DNA of 64,000 nt from positions 34,931,848 through 34,995,847 of the forward strand of contig OZ020268.1 of assembly GCA_963971225.1 (NCBI GenBank), in the 5' to 3' direction. The translations under genes and the position numbers were made by a program. Positions 24,495-35,572 of this stretch are shown in pieces (the stretch's first letter is position 1; the number at the start of each line of letters is the position of its first letter). This DNA is from Melieria omissa. Its lineage: Eukaryota > Arthropoda > Insecta > Diptera > Ulidiidae. Below the pieces are notes generated by a model, which made no database searches, was not told the origin of the DNA, and saw only the letters and a program-made list of their open reading frames with translations.

Positions 24495-24669
24495 GTCGTA
24501 GTTGTATGGACGAGAAAAAGGAAGAAAATGGGTTCACTTGTCCTGCATTATCTAGAAAAAGGTTGAATCAACTGGGCAACTTCTCCTTCGAAAATCTTGG
24601 GACCTGGGCGATATCAATACTCTCAGTTTTCTAGGATTCGTGAAAAACGCAAACTGGTTCAATGAGTAA
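24495..24669 (+). pseudogene. C-terminal fragment of a non-LTR retrotransposon ORF2
   Basis: The frame contains DEKKEENGFTCPALSRKRL, then LGNFSFENLG. After a frameshift near 24628 it reads FLGFVKNANWFNE and a stop. It parallels the end of the RNase H-bearing fragment at 57.3-57.5 kb (CPALSRRSLTYLGNFFF and NSSNWFNE), so both derive from related elements. Upstream coding sequence is absent. Confidence 0.7.
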
Positions 24670-24779
24670 GCGGTGTCATACTCGACTGTCTCTCTGTCTC
24701 TACTCGATTGTCTCTCCTTGGGAGAACTACCGAATCAGACTAATTTTTGGCGTCCCAAGAATAAACACTTCATGACATT

Positions 24780-25010
24780 TAGATGAATATTTATGCATAC
24801 TAAATTATTAAATTGATTTTCTCTATATGTTACAAACTTTTAACCCATTATTGACCTACTAGATTCTGGTTGTCGAAAAATTGAAAAGCACATGTCGAAT
24901 TATTTTTGATTTGAAGTATTTTCACCAATGTTGAAATCATAGGGACTATCAAATAACGTTTCTCCATACAACATCTTAATCCTTGTTTTACCCATTTGAC
25001 CGCAACTTTA
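24780..25010. repeat. Solitary unit of the TTAACCCATTNTTGACC repeat family
   Basis: Blocks CTTTTAACCCATTATTGACC, CATGTCGAATTATTTTTGAT and TATTTTCACCAATGTTGAAA occur in the same order as in the array at 20.7-21.6 kb. Confidence 0.55.
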
Positions 25011-25589
25011 GAAAAATCCCTTCTTTGGGTAAGTTGGTTTTTTAAAATGAAACTATAGTTAAAATTTCATGCTTATAGCTTCTGAGCAAATATAATATAA
25101 TTTAGAAAATATGTAGAATTATATTGTCTTTGTTCTGAGGCTTCAGAGCTTCAATCAGTCTGTCAAGACAGTTATAGTGTATATAGATACATATTTGTAG
25201 TTACTGAGCTGTAGTTAGTGACCGTTATATATCTGTGGCATTTTGACAAAATAACCTAAGTCTAATTTTCAAAATGTTCAGGAGAGCGAAAAAACTGATG
25301 AGGTGCAGAGCAAATCTCATACAAAACTCGAGAAAAGTTGAAATTATACACGTCATATCTCTGTAACTAAATGTCATAGAAACAAACCGATTACACCAAA
25401 AGAAGCGTCTTGATTGTTTGTTTTTGAATTGTTTCTTTATGATTAAAAAATTGGAAATTTGACTTAAGTCGACTTAAGTGCTTTTGTCGAAAGTCCACAG
25501 ATATGAAACTAAACCTAACCTATTTACAAATTGAAAAGCAAGATGAACATAATAATGTTTGCAGTTTTTACTAATCTTTTAATTGCCAA
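25011..25589. other. Non-coding stretch, nothing recognised
   Basis: AT-rich. A GACTTAAGTCGACTTAAGTG palindrome-like motif near 25459 resembles the termini of the inverted-repeat family at 9.2 kb but has no partner nearby. Confidence 0.4.
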
Positions 25590-26640
25590 TCAATAAAAAA
25601 GCCAAATAAAATTTTTAAATAAAATAATTAATTAATAATAATAAATGAATGATACATAATAATAAGTAAAAAATAATCATGATAAAAAATAAAAAATTAA
25701 TTCTAATAATTAATAAAAAAATAATAATAAATAATAAAAAAAAAATTTTGGTCAAATATGTTCTACCATTTCTACACAATTCTTTACTTCTTCAATAAAA
25801 AAAAATTTAAAAAATTAATTTTACCAGCGGCAACATCAAGTTTTTGTTAAATTAGTAGCCATAACTTTTTCTATTTGCATTTTTTTTAATAAACAATAAA
25901 TAAATCATAAGTAATAAGTAATAACAAAATAAATAATATAAATAATTAATTCTAATAATTAATAAAAATTGATAATAAATAATTAAAAAAAAATTGTTGG
26001 CCAAATTTCACCATTTACATAAATTTCTTAACGACTTCGGTAGAAAAGTATTTAAAAAATGAATTTTTTCAGTGGTAACATCATGTTTTTTGTTAAATAA
26101 GTGGTCCTAACTTTTTTGATTTGCATTTTTTTTCAATAAATAAAAAGTAATAATAAAATAAATAATTGATTATAATAATTAATAACAATAAATAATAAAA
26201 TAAATTTTTCCAGTGGTAATATCAGTTTTTTTTAATATTTTGTGTTAAAATTTTCGACTTAAAATTTTTGGTTTTCATTTTTTTTCAATAAATAATAATA
26301 ATTAATAATAAAATAAATAATTGATTATAATAATTAATAAAAATTGATAATAAAAAAATCAAATTTTGGCTAAATTTCACCATTTACATAACCACCATTT
26401 CCCCATTTTCAATAAATAATAATAATTAATAATAAAATAAATAAAATAAATAATTGATTATAATGATTAATAAAAATTGATAAAAAAATATAAAATTTTG
26501 GCTAAATTTCAACATTTACATACATTTTTTTACGACTTCGGTAGAAAAGTATTTTAAAAAATGAATTTTTTCAGTGGTAACATCATGTTTTTTGTTAAAT
26601 AAGTAGTCATAACTCTTTTGATTTGCATTTTAATTACATT
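25590..26640. repeat. AT-rich tandem array with (AATAAT)n tracts
   Basis: Four to five diverged units alternate an AATAATAATTAATAA-rich tract with a block reading TTTTGGC(C/T)AAATTTCACCATT, then ACGACTTCGGTAGAAAAGTA, then TTTTTCAGTGGTAACATCA, then TTTTTGATTTGCATTTT. Anchors occur at about 25747, 25996, 26366 and 26496. No coding content. Confidence 0.65.
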
Positions 26641-26869
26641 TTAATTGCAGTTTTTGATAGTTTAGATAATTTTATGTTTAAAACATTCTGGCCAACTTTT
26701 CTTACAATTGATTTGGTACCAAAAAGTGTCGATGAAAAAAGTATCCGTTCAAGTGTTACTAAGTAAAGAGGAAGAGACTGTGTATCCCGACTAATCCGAG
26801 GCCAACTTTTCTTTTCACGGCCTTCACATTAACTTAAGATTTTCAAAAAAATTAACTTTTGAGCTCCAA

Positions 26870-28300
26870 AGCGATTTTGAAAACTTTATAAAAATTGCTA
26901 TCTTACACTCACACACACATTCACATGTACACATATAAACATGTGCATAAACGACAACCACTTACGATCAAACGAAATCAACAAAAACAACACCAGTGCA
27001 ACAACACATCGAGTATGATTTAAAAGTTACAATAGCAACAACAACAACAACAACAACGACAACAATAAATCGACGTACATACACAACCCGTACAAAATAT
27101 CGATTGCAATTTCAAAAATTAAATTTCTTTGCACGTTGCGCGATCTTTTGGTATGATTATCACAATTATCTGTAATTCCAGCGATAAATCATTTCTGTGC
27201 TGGCATTGTTGTTGTTGCGCTGTTGCTTTTCTTTTTGTGCGCTTATAACTCAGTGTTATTCTTGTTTTTGTTGCTTTTGTTGTTGATGCTTTTATTGCAG
27301 TGGTTTTCTGTTATTCTGTTTTATTAAAGTTGTTATTGTTGTTGCGGCAGCATATGCCGTCGCAAAATGCCAACACAACAAAATTAACAACAGCAACAAC
27401 AACAGTAAAAACAATGCAATACAATAACACAAATTGCTCGCATGTAGCTTAAAAAAGCAGCGTGCAGACGACAGGGCGCAGAGCCGGAAATCTGCAGCCG
27501 CAACTGAGGACGATTCACACATTTGTCTTATTGTCTTTGGCCAAAGGTACATTCGCACATGTCTGTCGCGCCTCGGCTGCGACGAGCAACATTTATGCAT
27601 TTCATTTACAGCAGCAAAATATTCGCTGTCAAGTCGACTTTGGTTTTTCTGTCGTGCAGGACGGACGCAGATCGTGTCGGCTGCAGCGAAAACACTTTAT
27701 TCATTTGCAATGTTGATTTGAATACAACTTATGATAATTAGATAGAAAAATTAACGTACACTTTTAATAAATATTTTCTAATTATCATTTATGGTCAACA
27801 CTTTTCTAAATTCATTTTGCAGTGAGATTTTTTTCTTGCTTTAAATCCGTTTGTTGCTTCCTATTTGTTTGTTTGGCTGTGCTTGCCGACTTTTCGCACA
27901 CAACACACACCGTCACCGTCCGCCAAGCTGGTCACATTACAACCCGACGCTGTCATCCTTAATTTCTCAGCTCTTGCTGGCTGGTATTGAATTTCATTCG
28001 TTTGCGCTGCTCTGAGCCGCTAATGAGCATAATTACGCTTTGAAATTAGGTTTTTGTTTTCGCTTGTGTGTGTGTTGGTGCGCAACTGTGTGCTGCCCTC
28101 ACCAGGGGCGTTGCCTAACTACCCTCGCCGGCGCACTAACTAACTGCGCCGCACAATGTACACGCTTGTACTTCATTTTGTATTTTTTATTTTGGTACTG
28201 CAGTGTTGTTGTTTTTGTTAAAGTGTTCGGCACTAATTTTGTTTGACACAGAACGGCAGAAGTTGACAACTGGCGACATACGTCAATTTTTGGTTTATTC
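26870..28300. other. Low-copy island with CAA/GTT triplets
   Basis: It contains (CA)n near 26910, (CAACAA)n at about 27030-27060 and a mirrored AACAGCAACAACAACAG stretch near 27385. A GC-richer core at 27430-27720 is open on both strands without a domain. This fits intronic or regulatory DNA. Confidence 0.45.
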
Positions 28301-28814
28301 GTTTGTTCATGTTGAACTAATAAACAACAGATACATATGTACCAATGTATGTATGCGGGTTTAATTAGGTCGTAGTAACAACTTTCATAGCAAATTATGT
28401 AGAATAATGGCTGACTTTATAAATATTGAATTATAAGCAACAAAAAAAAGCATATACAAATTTTTAATTTTTATTGATAAAAATGTGTTTATTCGTTCAG
28501 TTCAGGCCCGCATGAATTGCAAGGCATTTGGTTGGTGTCAGTAGTGAAAAGAGGTTAGGCCTTGGAAATTTGAACAACGAATGCTTCTGCGTTTTATAAG
28601 ATATTAATCAAAAATAAAACAGAGCATTCAGCTGCTTGGATGTAACATCAACAGGCGATATAATTTATTATGGGCGCTTCCGAAAATCCCAACGGAACAC
28701 AGGGCCACAGTTCAATTTTTGGCCGCTTACACTTCACTCGAGCTGACCAGCCTTATGCTCGACCATAGAATTAACAGTGTTAACTAGTAATAAAAAACAA
28801 TTGCTGTTTATTCT
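28301..28814. other. Non-coding stretch, probable decayed repeat
   Basis: No termini or exon found. The 28540-28770 part sits just downstream, on the minus strand, of a retrotransposon C-terminal fragment and may be its 3' sequence. Confidence 0.3.
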
Positions 28815-28930
28815 TTGGGTCGGCGGTCCTTCTCCAGGTCTTGCGAGACCTATTCTCCTTTGCCGTCTGGTGAGTTCCATTTCATGGCATTCTTTGCTAT
28901 GCTGTTGTCTCCTTTGCAGTGAGTATAACC
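28815..28930 (-). pseudogene. Non-LTR retrotransposon C-terminal fragment
   Basis: The minus strand reads GDNSIAKNAMKWNSPDGKG and, in a shifted frame, RSRKTWRRT. These resemble the conserved C-terminal region of retrotransposon ORF2 proteins (an ALDWNPQGKR-like block followed by a TWRR motif). The same region is represented by another fragment at 30.0-30.3 kb. It is frameshifted and very short. Confidence 0.5.
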
Positions 28931-28996
28931 AATTACAATTCTGTGTTCCGACTTAGATATCTACCAGCTCCATTTCTGCTTTCTGTAGCTAGTCCT

Positions 28997-29793
28997 CATT
29001 ATACACAACTAGCTGGCCCGGCGAACTTTGTCTCGTACGACATTTGTTGTTTTTTTACCATGAAATACGCGAGATGGAAAATCGATGGCGATGCAAATTG
29101 ACGAAGAAACCCAACTAAAGGAAGAGGAGGAGCTACAGATTAACGCTATCGAGGTCCACAAATAAGCAATGTTGCTGCTAAGTTTCAGTAAAAAAATGGA
29201 CTGCGCGTGAACCAGATTTAAATTATGTGGGCGGTGCCACGCCCCCTTGTTCAATACCCTCACCATTCCCCCTGTCGAAAGATATGATGGTAGGTTCGTA
29301 TTTAGTTTCATTGCTGTGCGACTTATAGTTCAGCGGAATATTTGGGTCACAAAAAAAGGTCCCACGCCCCTTTCCCAACACCCATAAATTCTTACCGGTA
29401 TAATGACATATCTATGGGACGGCGCCATACTAAATTTCAATGCTATGCACCTTACAATTTCGAAGATGTATGGGTGATGCCACGCCCCTTCGTCTAATAC
29501 TCGCCCCATTCTCTCTGTCGAAGGATATGACTAAATAGTAAGTTCGTAGTGAATTTAATTAATGTCTACCTTATGGTTCCAAAGTTATTATGTGAAAATG
29601 TTCAGAACTCACGGTGAAATATGATAGAGATTTTCCGACTTTTCCAATAGATTTTCCGGAATTTTCTTTTCGCACGAACCTGAACTGACTCAATACCAAT
29701 CCAACAAAACAAACCCCATGAAAATCGGCCGTTCCGTTTGAGCATGAATCGCTTACACACATACTGCCACTTACTTTTATATATATAGAAGAT
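28997..29793 (+). repeat. Dispersed repeat with a LINE-like 3' end
   Basis: It begins ACTAGCTGGCCCGGCGAAC and ends CTTTTATATATATAGAAG. Inside are several GCCACGCCCC motifs and a late block GAAAATCGGCCGTTCCGTTT. Such a head and a TATATATAGA tail are typical of a widespread insect repeat usually treated as a non-LTR or non-autonomous derivative. The exact class is not resolved. No coding frame persists. Confidence 0.5.
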
Positions 29794-29984
29794 TAGCGTC
29801 GTTAAAACAATCTATAGATAAAGATAAGGGAGATATTCTGCAGATTCTATCATTCTACACGTTCCACATATTATATTTCATATTTGATTCTAATAATTAG
29901 AACCACTACGAAAATCGCCCATGAATATGAATGAATGCTGGTCTAAGTGAAAAAAGATCAACGGTTAACCCTGTAGATAATATT

Positions 29985-30310
29985 AACAGGTGGTATCCTA
30001 AAGAAGTAGTAGTAACGACGCCTTGTGGAAGATTACCAATGAGGAACCCATTCTGAGGCAAATGAAGCTCAAAAAATAGAAATGGATTAGTCATGCGCTA
30101 AGAAAACCACCCGACAACATCACGAGAATGGCACTGGACTGGAACCCGCAACGGAGTAGAAGTCACCTGGAGAAGATCGACCCTACGCGAACTAGCCGCT
30201 GTCAACACCACATGGGACGGCGCAAAACCAACAACAACCCAGAATCGTGGACGATGGAGAAGCCTTGTTGAGGCCCTATGCTCCAGAGGGGAGTGAACAA
30301 GGAATAAAAA
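29985..30310 (+). pseudogene. 3' end of a non-LTR retrotransposon (reverse transcriptase C terminus)
   Basis: The plus strand reads KWISHALRKPPDNITRMALD, then WNPQRSRSH, then in shifted frames WRRSTLRELAAVNTTW and RGRWRSLVEALCSRGE before a stop. This matches the well-known C-terminal region of invertebrate endonuclease-reverse transcriptase proteins. One stop and two frameshifts make it dead. The sequence just after the stop (GAACAAGGAATAAAA) recurs in inverted orientation at 50.02-50.08 kb. Confidence 0.75.
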
Positions 30311-30613
30311 ATCCTAAAGAAGGACGTTTCGGCGTAAAGCGCTAAGGACGTTACTTCATTTTCGGTTAAAATAAAACTGTTTTGACAGAAACCTTTTTTT
30401 TGTTTAATCAACGAATACTTTTTCACACTCTACTTTTTACAATGGAATTTTACAGTATTTTCACATTTTTTCGAATAATTTTTTGTACTATTCTTCTAAT
30501 TCTTTGTACTTTTTTGTGTGTTTTTGTAATGTTATGTTTCTTAAATACAAAATTAAGTATATCAGATTTTTGTTTTTGGTTTTTTATTGATCAAGTAGAG
30601 TTGATGAAAGAAA

Positions 30614-31184
30614 CAGTGTTGCCAGATCAGGCGATTTCCTTCTAGATTTAGGAGATTCTGGGCCTTTTAGGAGAATTTTTAAGAGGAAGAATTATTTAGG
30701 AGAAAGTTTAGAACTTTTATATTTTATGTTAGGAAATTTTTCGGATCCTTAGTGGATTTTCAAAAGATTTTTTGATAACGAAATATGGTTTATTGGGAAC
30801 ACTGGCAACAAAACATATTTTTGCAACTGTTTTAATAGTCAAAGCAGCCTATTGTGTTAAAAAGTCGTAAGCTTACAAAATGTAAGCTCGTTCTATCTCG
30901 TTATCTCAATTATTGCTGTCACAGTGAAATTCCGCAAAAATTGCACTTTTTGTTTAATTTATTTGTTATATGATTTGTTTTTGTTGAGTTGATGCAGCCT
31001 TTTTATGCATTAAAGCACATTTATGTGCCTAAATATGCTTATTTTCTTATGAGAAGTTTTATTTCTTCAAAGAGACCCAAATTATAAAACGATTTTAGGC
31101 GATTTTTTAGCTTTTGGGAGAAAATTTCTATATTTTTTTAAGATTTAGGAGAAAGTCATTTCAGTTATCTATCTGGCAAAACTG
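30614..31184. mobile_element. hAT-type non-autonomous element, 571 bp, perfect 8-bp duplication
   Basis: The termini CAGTGTTGCCAGAT (left) and inverted CAGTTTTGCCAGAT (right) differ at one position. The 8-bp sequence GAAAGAAA flanks both sides (30606-30613 and 31185-31192). TTTAGGAGA-like motifs repeat near both ends, as expected for subterminal binding motifs in hAT elements. No transposase remains. Confidence 0.9.
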
Positions 31185-31295
31185 GAAAGAAAGTCCAATC
31201 TAACAGAATGACTAATTGGATAAGATGTCTGAGGAGGTGAAGTAAAGCTGCCTGTAAGGAAATCTGGGAGTCACCATAAGCCAGTAACTCACATA

Positions 31296-31924
31296 TCGCA
31301 CACGCACTACAAAAGTGACACAACTCAAAATTTTTAATTTTTCAGGAAACGCAAAAAACTGTTTTTAACTAAATAAGAATTTTTTTTTAAACATATAGAC
31401 TGTTCAGTATAAAATCCTTACAGATTATGCTTTACAAGAATTGTTACAAGCATTTTTTTTTATTATTTTACACTAGAAAATCCAAAATTTTGAGTTGTGA
31501 CTGTGTTGATGATATTTTAATTCAATAATTACGGAATTATTTCAAGTTATGACACTTTTGCTTAATTTTATAATTATAAATTACAGTTAAAAAGTCGAAA
31601 GAAAAATTTGGAAAATTTGAAATTAATTTTTTTATTTGAAAATATATACTAAAATTGTCAGAACTTTGCTTAAAATTAACTTCAACAAAAATTTATTTCG
31701 TCAAAAGTGTCACAATTTGAGTTAGGACTCTTTTGCATTGAGCTGCAGCGATCAAATAGCATCAAACTTCTTACATGAAGAGAGACCTTTTGCAACAGTT
31801 AACAACAACAAAATATACTGAGCTTTTGCTTATTGATAGATACATGTATTGTGCACAGTATTAACACATAAACCCGAAAGTTAAACATTTTGAGTTGTGT
31901 CACTTTTGTAGGCCGTGTGCGATA
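31296..31924. mobile_element. Inverted-repeat transposon with repeated GAGTTGTGTCACTTTTG motifs
   Basis: Left end ATCGCACACGCACTACAAAA and inverted right end ATCGCACACGGCCTACAAAA continue alike through GTGACACAACTCAAAAT. The inner part of this terminal repeat recurs in diverged form inside, for example near 31488, 31546 and 31703. No clear target duplication was found, so the superfamily is unassigned. Confidence 0.7.
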
Positions 31925-32269
31925 GACTTTTAGGCTTTTGAACCTTATAACAAATTTCAAATATTTTTATGTTGCTAAATGTTTTAGTTGCACTGTCATT
32001 TTCTGCAATCTTAGCTCTAAGTTCAGAACTCTATCAGTTCATATCTAAGAATTAACTCCAAAACATATTTTCACTGTCACGAAATCAACTCCTGCGCCTT
32101 TGCGCCGTTCCTCCCGTGATTGCATCGAAAATGTGTTAATTAAAAAAACTAATGCTCAGTAGCACGATTGCAGTAATTAAACAATGACCATTGTTTCAGC
32201 ACACAAAAACCACTTCGAATCGTAATAACAAATCGTAATGACGACGATAATAAAAGCCGCGCAACGCGC
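31925..32269. other. Non-coding stretch, nothing recognised
   Basis: AT-rich with no repeat termini or exon. Confidence 0.4.
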
Positions 32270-33450
32270 CATAAAGCAAAGAGATGGCAGTCAATGCTTT
32301 GCCGTTTCTCGTTTTTAACTCGCCTCACCCGACGCCATTACGCATTGCATTTGCTGCGCAGACGCACATTGCGCCACACCAGCGCACACCGGCCGAAAAA
32401 AAATGGACCAAAATTGCAAGTCAGCGCGTTTTAGAGCGCGCATCCACCTCGCCCTTTGGCCGCACGACGCAAGTTGCACTGTGTGTGTGTGAGTGGTTGC
32501 TGCAAAAAAACGCCACACAAACTGGCCAAAGAAAACGAACTACGCGCATGCGTACAACATGCGGCGGCACAATTGTATTGTATTGTATGGACACGTGTGC
32601 GTGTGAGTGTGCGCGCGCAGAGGTCCTTTCAATTAAGTAAGAGTGCTGCCACTTTCTGCCGCATCATGCACACTAATTTCATCCGTTAATAGTTGCAAAG
32701 CGGCATTATCATTCACATGAAGTGAGCCATTGAGCCCATTGATTTCCCGCCACTCATTCGGTTGCCGTTGCATTCGTCTTCGCCCCCGCCTCTGCTGCCG
32801 TCTTGCTGCATTTCCTTTGGCTGCTGCAGCTCGCCGACGTTTTTCGGTTCCATTGTCAAAGGCGCAAATGTAATCTTTTGTGTATGGAAATTCATTAAAA
32901 TATTAAATATTAATAAAAAGCGAAAGAAATTGACGTCGGAGCCGCCCCGTCACTGCCGCCGCTGACAGTGGTAGCGCCATGGAGCTAACCTCCTGCGGTG
33001 CGGCCCACTCCACAGCGGCGCGCCGCGGCGCTAACAGCTCGTCGCCGGGGCGTTGGGGCGTTTGAGCGGCTCAAGTCGACCGACAATCGCATCGAAGAGG
33101 CACGGGATGTTGATTATGGGCGCGTCAGTGGCTCCCAATTTGGTGCGTTCGAGCAGCTTGAAGGTTTTTCAATTCAATAAACTTCAACCAGCCCATGCGC
33201 GATCAGTCGCTGTGCGTGAGAGTGTGCGTGCAGGCAAGAGTTTCTGTGTGTGTGTGTGTCGGTGCGTTAATCACAAAATTAATAAATGACGCGGTGGTTT
33301 TTCTGTGTTGTAGCCGCCGCCTGCTGGCTTTTGCTTACATTTACTGTTTATTATTATTTTATTTCTTAATTTCTTTTGTTATGCTGATTATGCCGCCGAC
33401 CAGAGCCAGCTCGACTCGCCGAACATCTCCTCAACCACACAACACAACTT
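32270..33450. other. GC-richer low-copy island holding a candidate coding frame
   Basis: It contains (TG)n at about 32479-32490 and 33243-33258 and GC-rich open frames on both strands. The minus frame at 33156-33031 is the most protein-like. Confidence 0.45.
33031..33156 (-). CDS. Candidate short terminal coding exon, unknown protein
   Basis: After a possible acceptor (TTCAAG at about 33157) the minus strand reads LLERTKLGATDAPIINIPCL, then FDAIVGRLEPLKRPNAPATSC and a TAG stop. Codons are GC-ending and the residue mix is balanced, with a hydrophobic segment. The frame is open at phase 0, compatible in phase and strand with the exon at 41288-41175, but nothing proves they are joined. The acceptor is weak (AAG, little pyrimidine), and the opposite strand is also open. 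It may be a chance frame in GC-rich DNA. Confidence 0.2.
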   Translation of the reverse strand: MLERTKLGATDAPIINIPCLFDAIVGRLEPLKRPNAPATSC

Positions 33451-33765
33451 TTGAATGATGATCATGGGAAAATACTTGAACAGAATCCAACACATTTTCT
33501 TTTGGTTCTTTTCTTTTTAGTTTTTGTTTTCTTATTTGTTTAAGTAAGCATGATTTTTAGTATTTTACACCATTTATGCTTTATGTGCATTTTTGTGTTC
33601 ATATTCATAATCATATCGCTACACTACACACCCTGTATAAGGCAGTGTCAGTTGTGTACATTAGACATGATTTAGTGCAAGATTTTTCGATTTTGATGCT
33701 CTGCAACCTCTCATTTTATGCGATTGGGTGAAAAAGTGCTTGAGCCAAAATATTTTGGGGCGTCG

Positions 33766-34958
33766 CACAGTGTCGCGAGTGTGGCCAAAAATACAAAAAG
33801 TCGATGTTGCAAACATGATATTTTTTTTACATACATGGTGAGATAATACTCCCAATAAGACAAATCCAAAATATTTCTTTAAACAAATAATAAATGTAAG
33901 CAGGAGCCATCCACAAAGTTGAGCCTTTTCTTGGAAAGCATTTTTGCCAGAGCAACTCACTATTTTTATGCTAAATGTAAGTAGCATTTTTAGCTTACAG
34001 GTACTATGTATGGATACAAATTACATACGTAAAAAAAATATAGAGTTTAGGCAAGTAGGTGCTACTTTTTTGTTTTGGTTTGATCAGCATATGCGAAGTT
34101 ACGTTGCTTTAAAAAAATCCGGCCTGGCTAACGAAATGTGAGAAAAATTGCAAACTTTGGGAGACGATGAAAAGAAAACGTCTCAATGCATCTCTGCAAT
34201 GATTAGTGCAAAACAAAGACACAAGTACGACCTTTCAAATAAAAAAAAAATTAGCTGCGTCGACCTGCGTCCCCACCTAAAATTGTACTTCTTGTAGTCG
34301 CACCTACAGTAAAAAATTGTGATTATTTCGAAGTATGGCTTGGGACGTACAATGAAAACTGCGGCAAAACAGCTGTTACAATAGTGAGCTATATAAAAGA
34401 CAAGGTGGGAACTTTGTTCGTATCTTCAAAAGTAGGCAGAATGTCACGCCCACTTTAAAAATTTAAATATTTATACCAAAATATGGTACCACAAGCTGAA
34501 AAAAATTAATACACGAATTCATGAAGGAAAACTTTTGGCCACTTAATAAATATTCTCCAGCTGCCACGCCCACTTTTAAGGTTTAAGGAAGCTTAAAAAT
34601 TAAAATCACATCGTAGAACGGTATTGTAAACAGCATTTTAAAAATACAGTTGTAGTTGTAGTAAAATGCGAATATTTTTGAAAGTGGGCGTGGCAGACCG
34701 CCCATTTTTCGTGTGAGCTTTTTTGTCATTATTTTAAGCACAAATACAAAATTTCATAATTCTATCACTAATATTAAGCAAGTTATTTCAATATTTCAGT
34801 TCATTTCGTATGGGAGGTGGGCGTGGCAGTGGTCCAATTTAAATTATTTTTTTCAAATTTCTTAATTTTGACCCCGAAAACGATCTCACCAAGTTTCATC
34901 GAGATAGGACAACGCTAAGTATTTTTGGCCACAGCTTATATGGGATCGCGACACTGTG
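33766..34958 (+). mobile_element. Transib-like element with recombination-signal-like ends (copy 1, 1193 bp)
   Basis: Both termini are CACAGTG followed by TCGCGA, oriented inward, and each side is flanked by CGTCG (33761-33765 and 34959-34963). CACA-type heptamer ends with GC-rich 5-bp duplications are the Transib hallmark. CCAAAAATA lies exactly 12 bp inside the left heptamer (33785-33793) and exactly 23 bp inside the right one (34920-34928). Inside are several CCACGCCCACTTTAA motifs and a short frame conserved with the second copy. No intact transposase is present, so it is non-autonomous or decayed. Confidence 0.75.
34297..34458 (+). pseudogene. Conserved short frame inside Transib-like copy 1
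   Basis: Fifty-three codons to a TAA, starting VAPTVKNCDYFEVWLG and ending VGTLFVSSKVGRMSRPL. The homologous frame at 50869-51030 in the other copy is also open and ends at the same TAA. Both are preceded by an acceptor-like pyrimidine run and AG (CTTCTTGTAG here). It may be a last exon of a decayed transposase or another element-borne protein. I do not recognise the family. Confidence 0.4.
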
Positions 34959-35572
34959 CGTCGCATCGAGATCAAATTTCACAAAAAAGCTGGAAAATTC
35001 GAAAAATTGCTCCACAGCTGGTCAGAAGTTGCTCTTAGAGGCTTAAAGTCTATGACTGACCCCCCATTAGTTTTCGCTACTGAACATTTCTTTCAAACAT
35101 ATTTATACCAGATCTCCAACCCTTAATGAGGTTCCCATACAAAATGGTCGTTTTTATAAAACGGGCTCCCATTGCTCCCAGGTTGCCCCCAGATGTATCA
35201 AATGTATGACCCACACCCATTTATTTTACCTTTCGAATGTTTCTCCCAAACATACCTACCCGCTAACTCCAAGTCTTAAGGGGGCTGCCATACAAATTTG
35301 ACCATTTTCTATGCCATTGGCTCCCACTTGTAGATGTAGTAGTTAAGTAAACGAGAAAACATCGTATCTCGGAAACTACTGGACCTATTGGAATGATTTA
35401 TTCAGCGATCGCCAACATTATTTACTGCAAAAAATACAAAATTCAGTAAGGTTTAAAAGTTTACCACCAGAGGGCGTCTCCCATACGATCGGAGTTGTGT
35501 GGTTGTCAACTGTTGAGTTTCGACAAAGCAAAAATCAAAATGTCGAAACCCCATTAACCTCCCCATTTCGAA

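Larger units (their letters stand above)
33661..35572. repeat. Repeat A, copy 1, interrupted by a Transib-like element
   Basis: The flanks of the Transib-like insertion (33661-33765 and 34959-35572) match the uninterrupted block at 61441-62175. Shared anchors include GATTTTTCGATTT, GCAACCTCTCATTTT, CAGAAGTTGCTCTTAGAG, GATGTATCAA(A/G)TGTATGACC, CGAGAAAACATCGTATCT, AGAGGGCGTCTCCCATACGA and GTCGAAACCCCATTAACCT. The class is unknown. It has no long frame, and the ends show no clear inverted repeats. Confidence 0.7.

Noticed and set aside
33630..33660. CACACCCTGTATAAGG as the right end of a CAGGGTG element
   Set aside because: No matching left terminus within reasonable distance.
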